From Sulfurivirga caldicuralii (GTDB lineage: Bacteria > Pseudomonadota > Gammaproteobacteria > Thiomicrospirales > Thiomicrospiraceae): a stretch of 14,302 bases of DNA. The stretch's first letter is position 1. Each line of letters opens with the position of its first letter. A model generated the notes under the pieces. It was not told the DNA's origin and made no database searches. It was given only the letters and a program-made list of their open reading frames with translations. The DNA lies in assembly GCA_015661715.1 (NCBI GenBank), contig DQVN01000096.1:1-14302 (forward strand), in the 5' to 3' direction. Of this stretch, positions 14,127 through 14,302 are shown one piece after another. The translations under genes and the position numbers were made by a program.

Positions 14127-14302
14127 AAATGCTACGTTTGATCATCAATAATGGTTTTCTCGTCTTGGCACTTCTGGTCGGGGTAACCTTGTATCTTGCC
14201 TACGGCCAGCCCCAATATCCAAATCTATTAGCTGAAACACCGGCTGAAACACCGGCTGAAACACCGGCTGAAACACCGGCTGAAACACCGGCTGAAACAC
14301 CG
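14120..14302 (+). CDS. Single-pass membrane protein with Ala-Glu-Thr-Pro repeats (3' end cut)
   Basis: Only the first 61 residues are visible. They begin MLKMLRLIINNG, followed by a hydrophobic segment (FLVLALLVGVTLYLAYG, about 13-29), then QPQYPNLL and six perfect Ala-Glu-Thr-Pro repeats up to the window edge. The positive N-terminus predicts a cytoplasmic start and a repeat domain in the periplasm, anchored rather than cleaved. The ATG at 14120 lies inside the last codons of the ParA gene (7-base overlap), with AAGGA 7 bases upstream. Translational coupling is therefore likely and suggests the two act together. I do not recognise the family. The Pro/Glu/Thr repeat is probably an extended spacer leading to a domain beyond the window. 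Confidence 0.75.
   Translation, partial: MLKMLRLIINNGFLVLALLVGVTLYLAYGQPQYPNLLAETPAETPAETPAETPAETPAETP
14231..14302 (+). repeat. 12-base tandem repeat, six perfect copies to window edge
   Basis: GCTGAAACACCG is repeated six times with no mismatch, in frame, encoding Ala-Glu-Thr-Pro each time. The array continues past the window, so the total copy number is unknown. The unit is a multiple of three, so changes in copy number would alter length without shifting the frame. Confidence 0.97.

Noticed and set aside
14231..14302. CRISPR array
   Set aside because: The repeats are 12 bases, directly abutting, without spacers, and in frame with a coding sequence.

Overview
The window reads as chromosomal DNA of a gammaproteobacterium. 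The left half carries the conserved block tpiA–glmM–folP–ftsH–rlmE on the minus strand, with yhbY divergent from rlmE. tpiA directly downstream of glmM is an order I associate with Pseudomonas-like and other non-enteric gammaproteobacteria. The right half points to a sulfur oxidiser that stores sulfur. Two genes (6156-6506 minus and 12889-13398 plus) encode small secreted Gly/Tyr/Pro/Trp-rich proteins that resemble sulfur-globule envelope proteins. That assignment rests on composition and remembered family features, not on a search.

Layout. 1-731: tpiA, lacking only its last few codons. 807-2141: glmM. 2138-2968: folP, overlapping glmM by 4 bases. 2980-3002: an intrinsic terminator between ftsH and folP. 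3012-5003: ftsH. 5102-5719: rlmE. 5761-6066: yhbY, convergent with 6156-6506, a secreted Pro/Tyr-rich globule-like protein. 6631-7443: an exported alpha/beta hydrolase. 7457-7831: a gene-free, AT-rich regulatory stretch with three TATAAT boxes at 8-base steps. From 7832 everything runs on the plus strand: an RND adaptor, an RND permease with an unusual basic tail, a small secreted Trp/Pro-rich protein overlapping it, a cluster of RNA hairpins, the second globule-like protein, a strong terminator, a ParA-type ATPase, and the start of a membrane-anchored protein whose outer part is a perfect 12-base (Ala-Glu-Thr-Pro) tandem repeat running off the window.

How it may work together. The left block is housekeeping: glycolysis, UDP-GlcNAc precursor, folate, membrane proteolysis, and 23S rRNA methylation with ribosome assembly. 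The right block combines an envelope pump, exported structural proteins and a ParA ATPase translationally coupled to a one-pass membrane protein. The most interesting reading, which is inference, is a module that exports, builds or spatially organises extracytoplasmic sulfur globules. In it the ParA ATPase would act in the cytoplasm and the repeat protein would bridge the membrane. No tRNA, rRNA, insertion sequence, phage gene or CRISPR array is visible.
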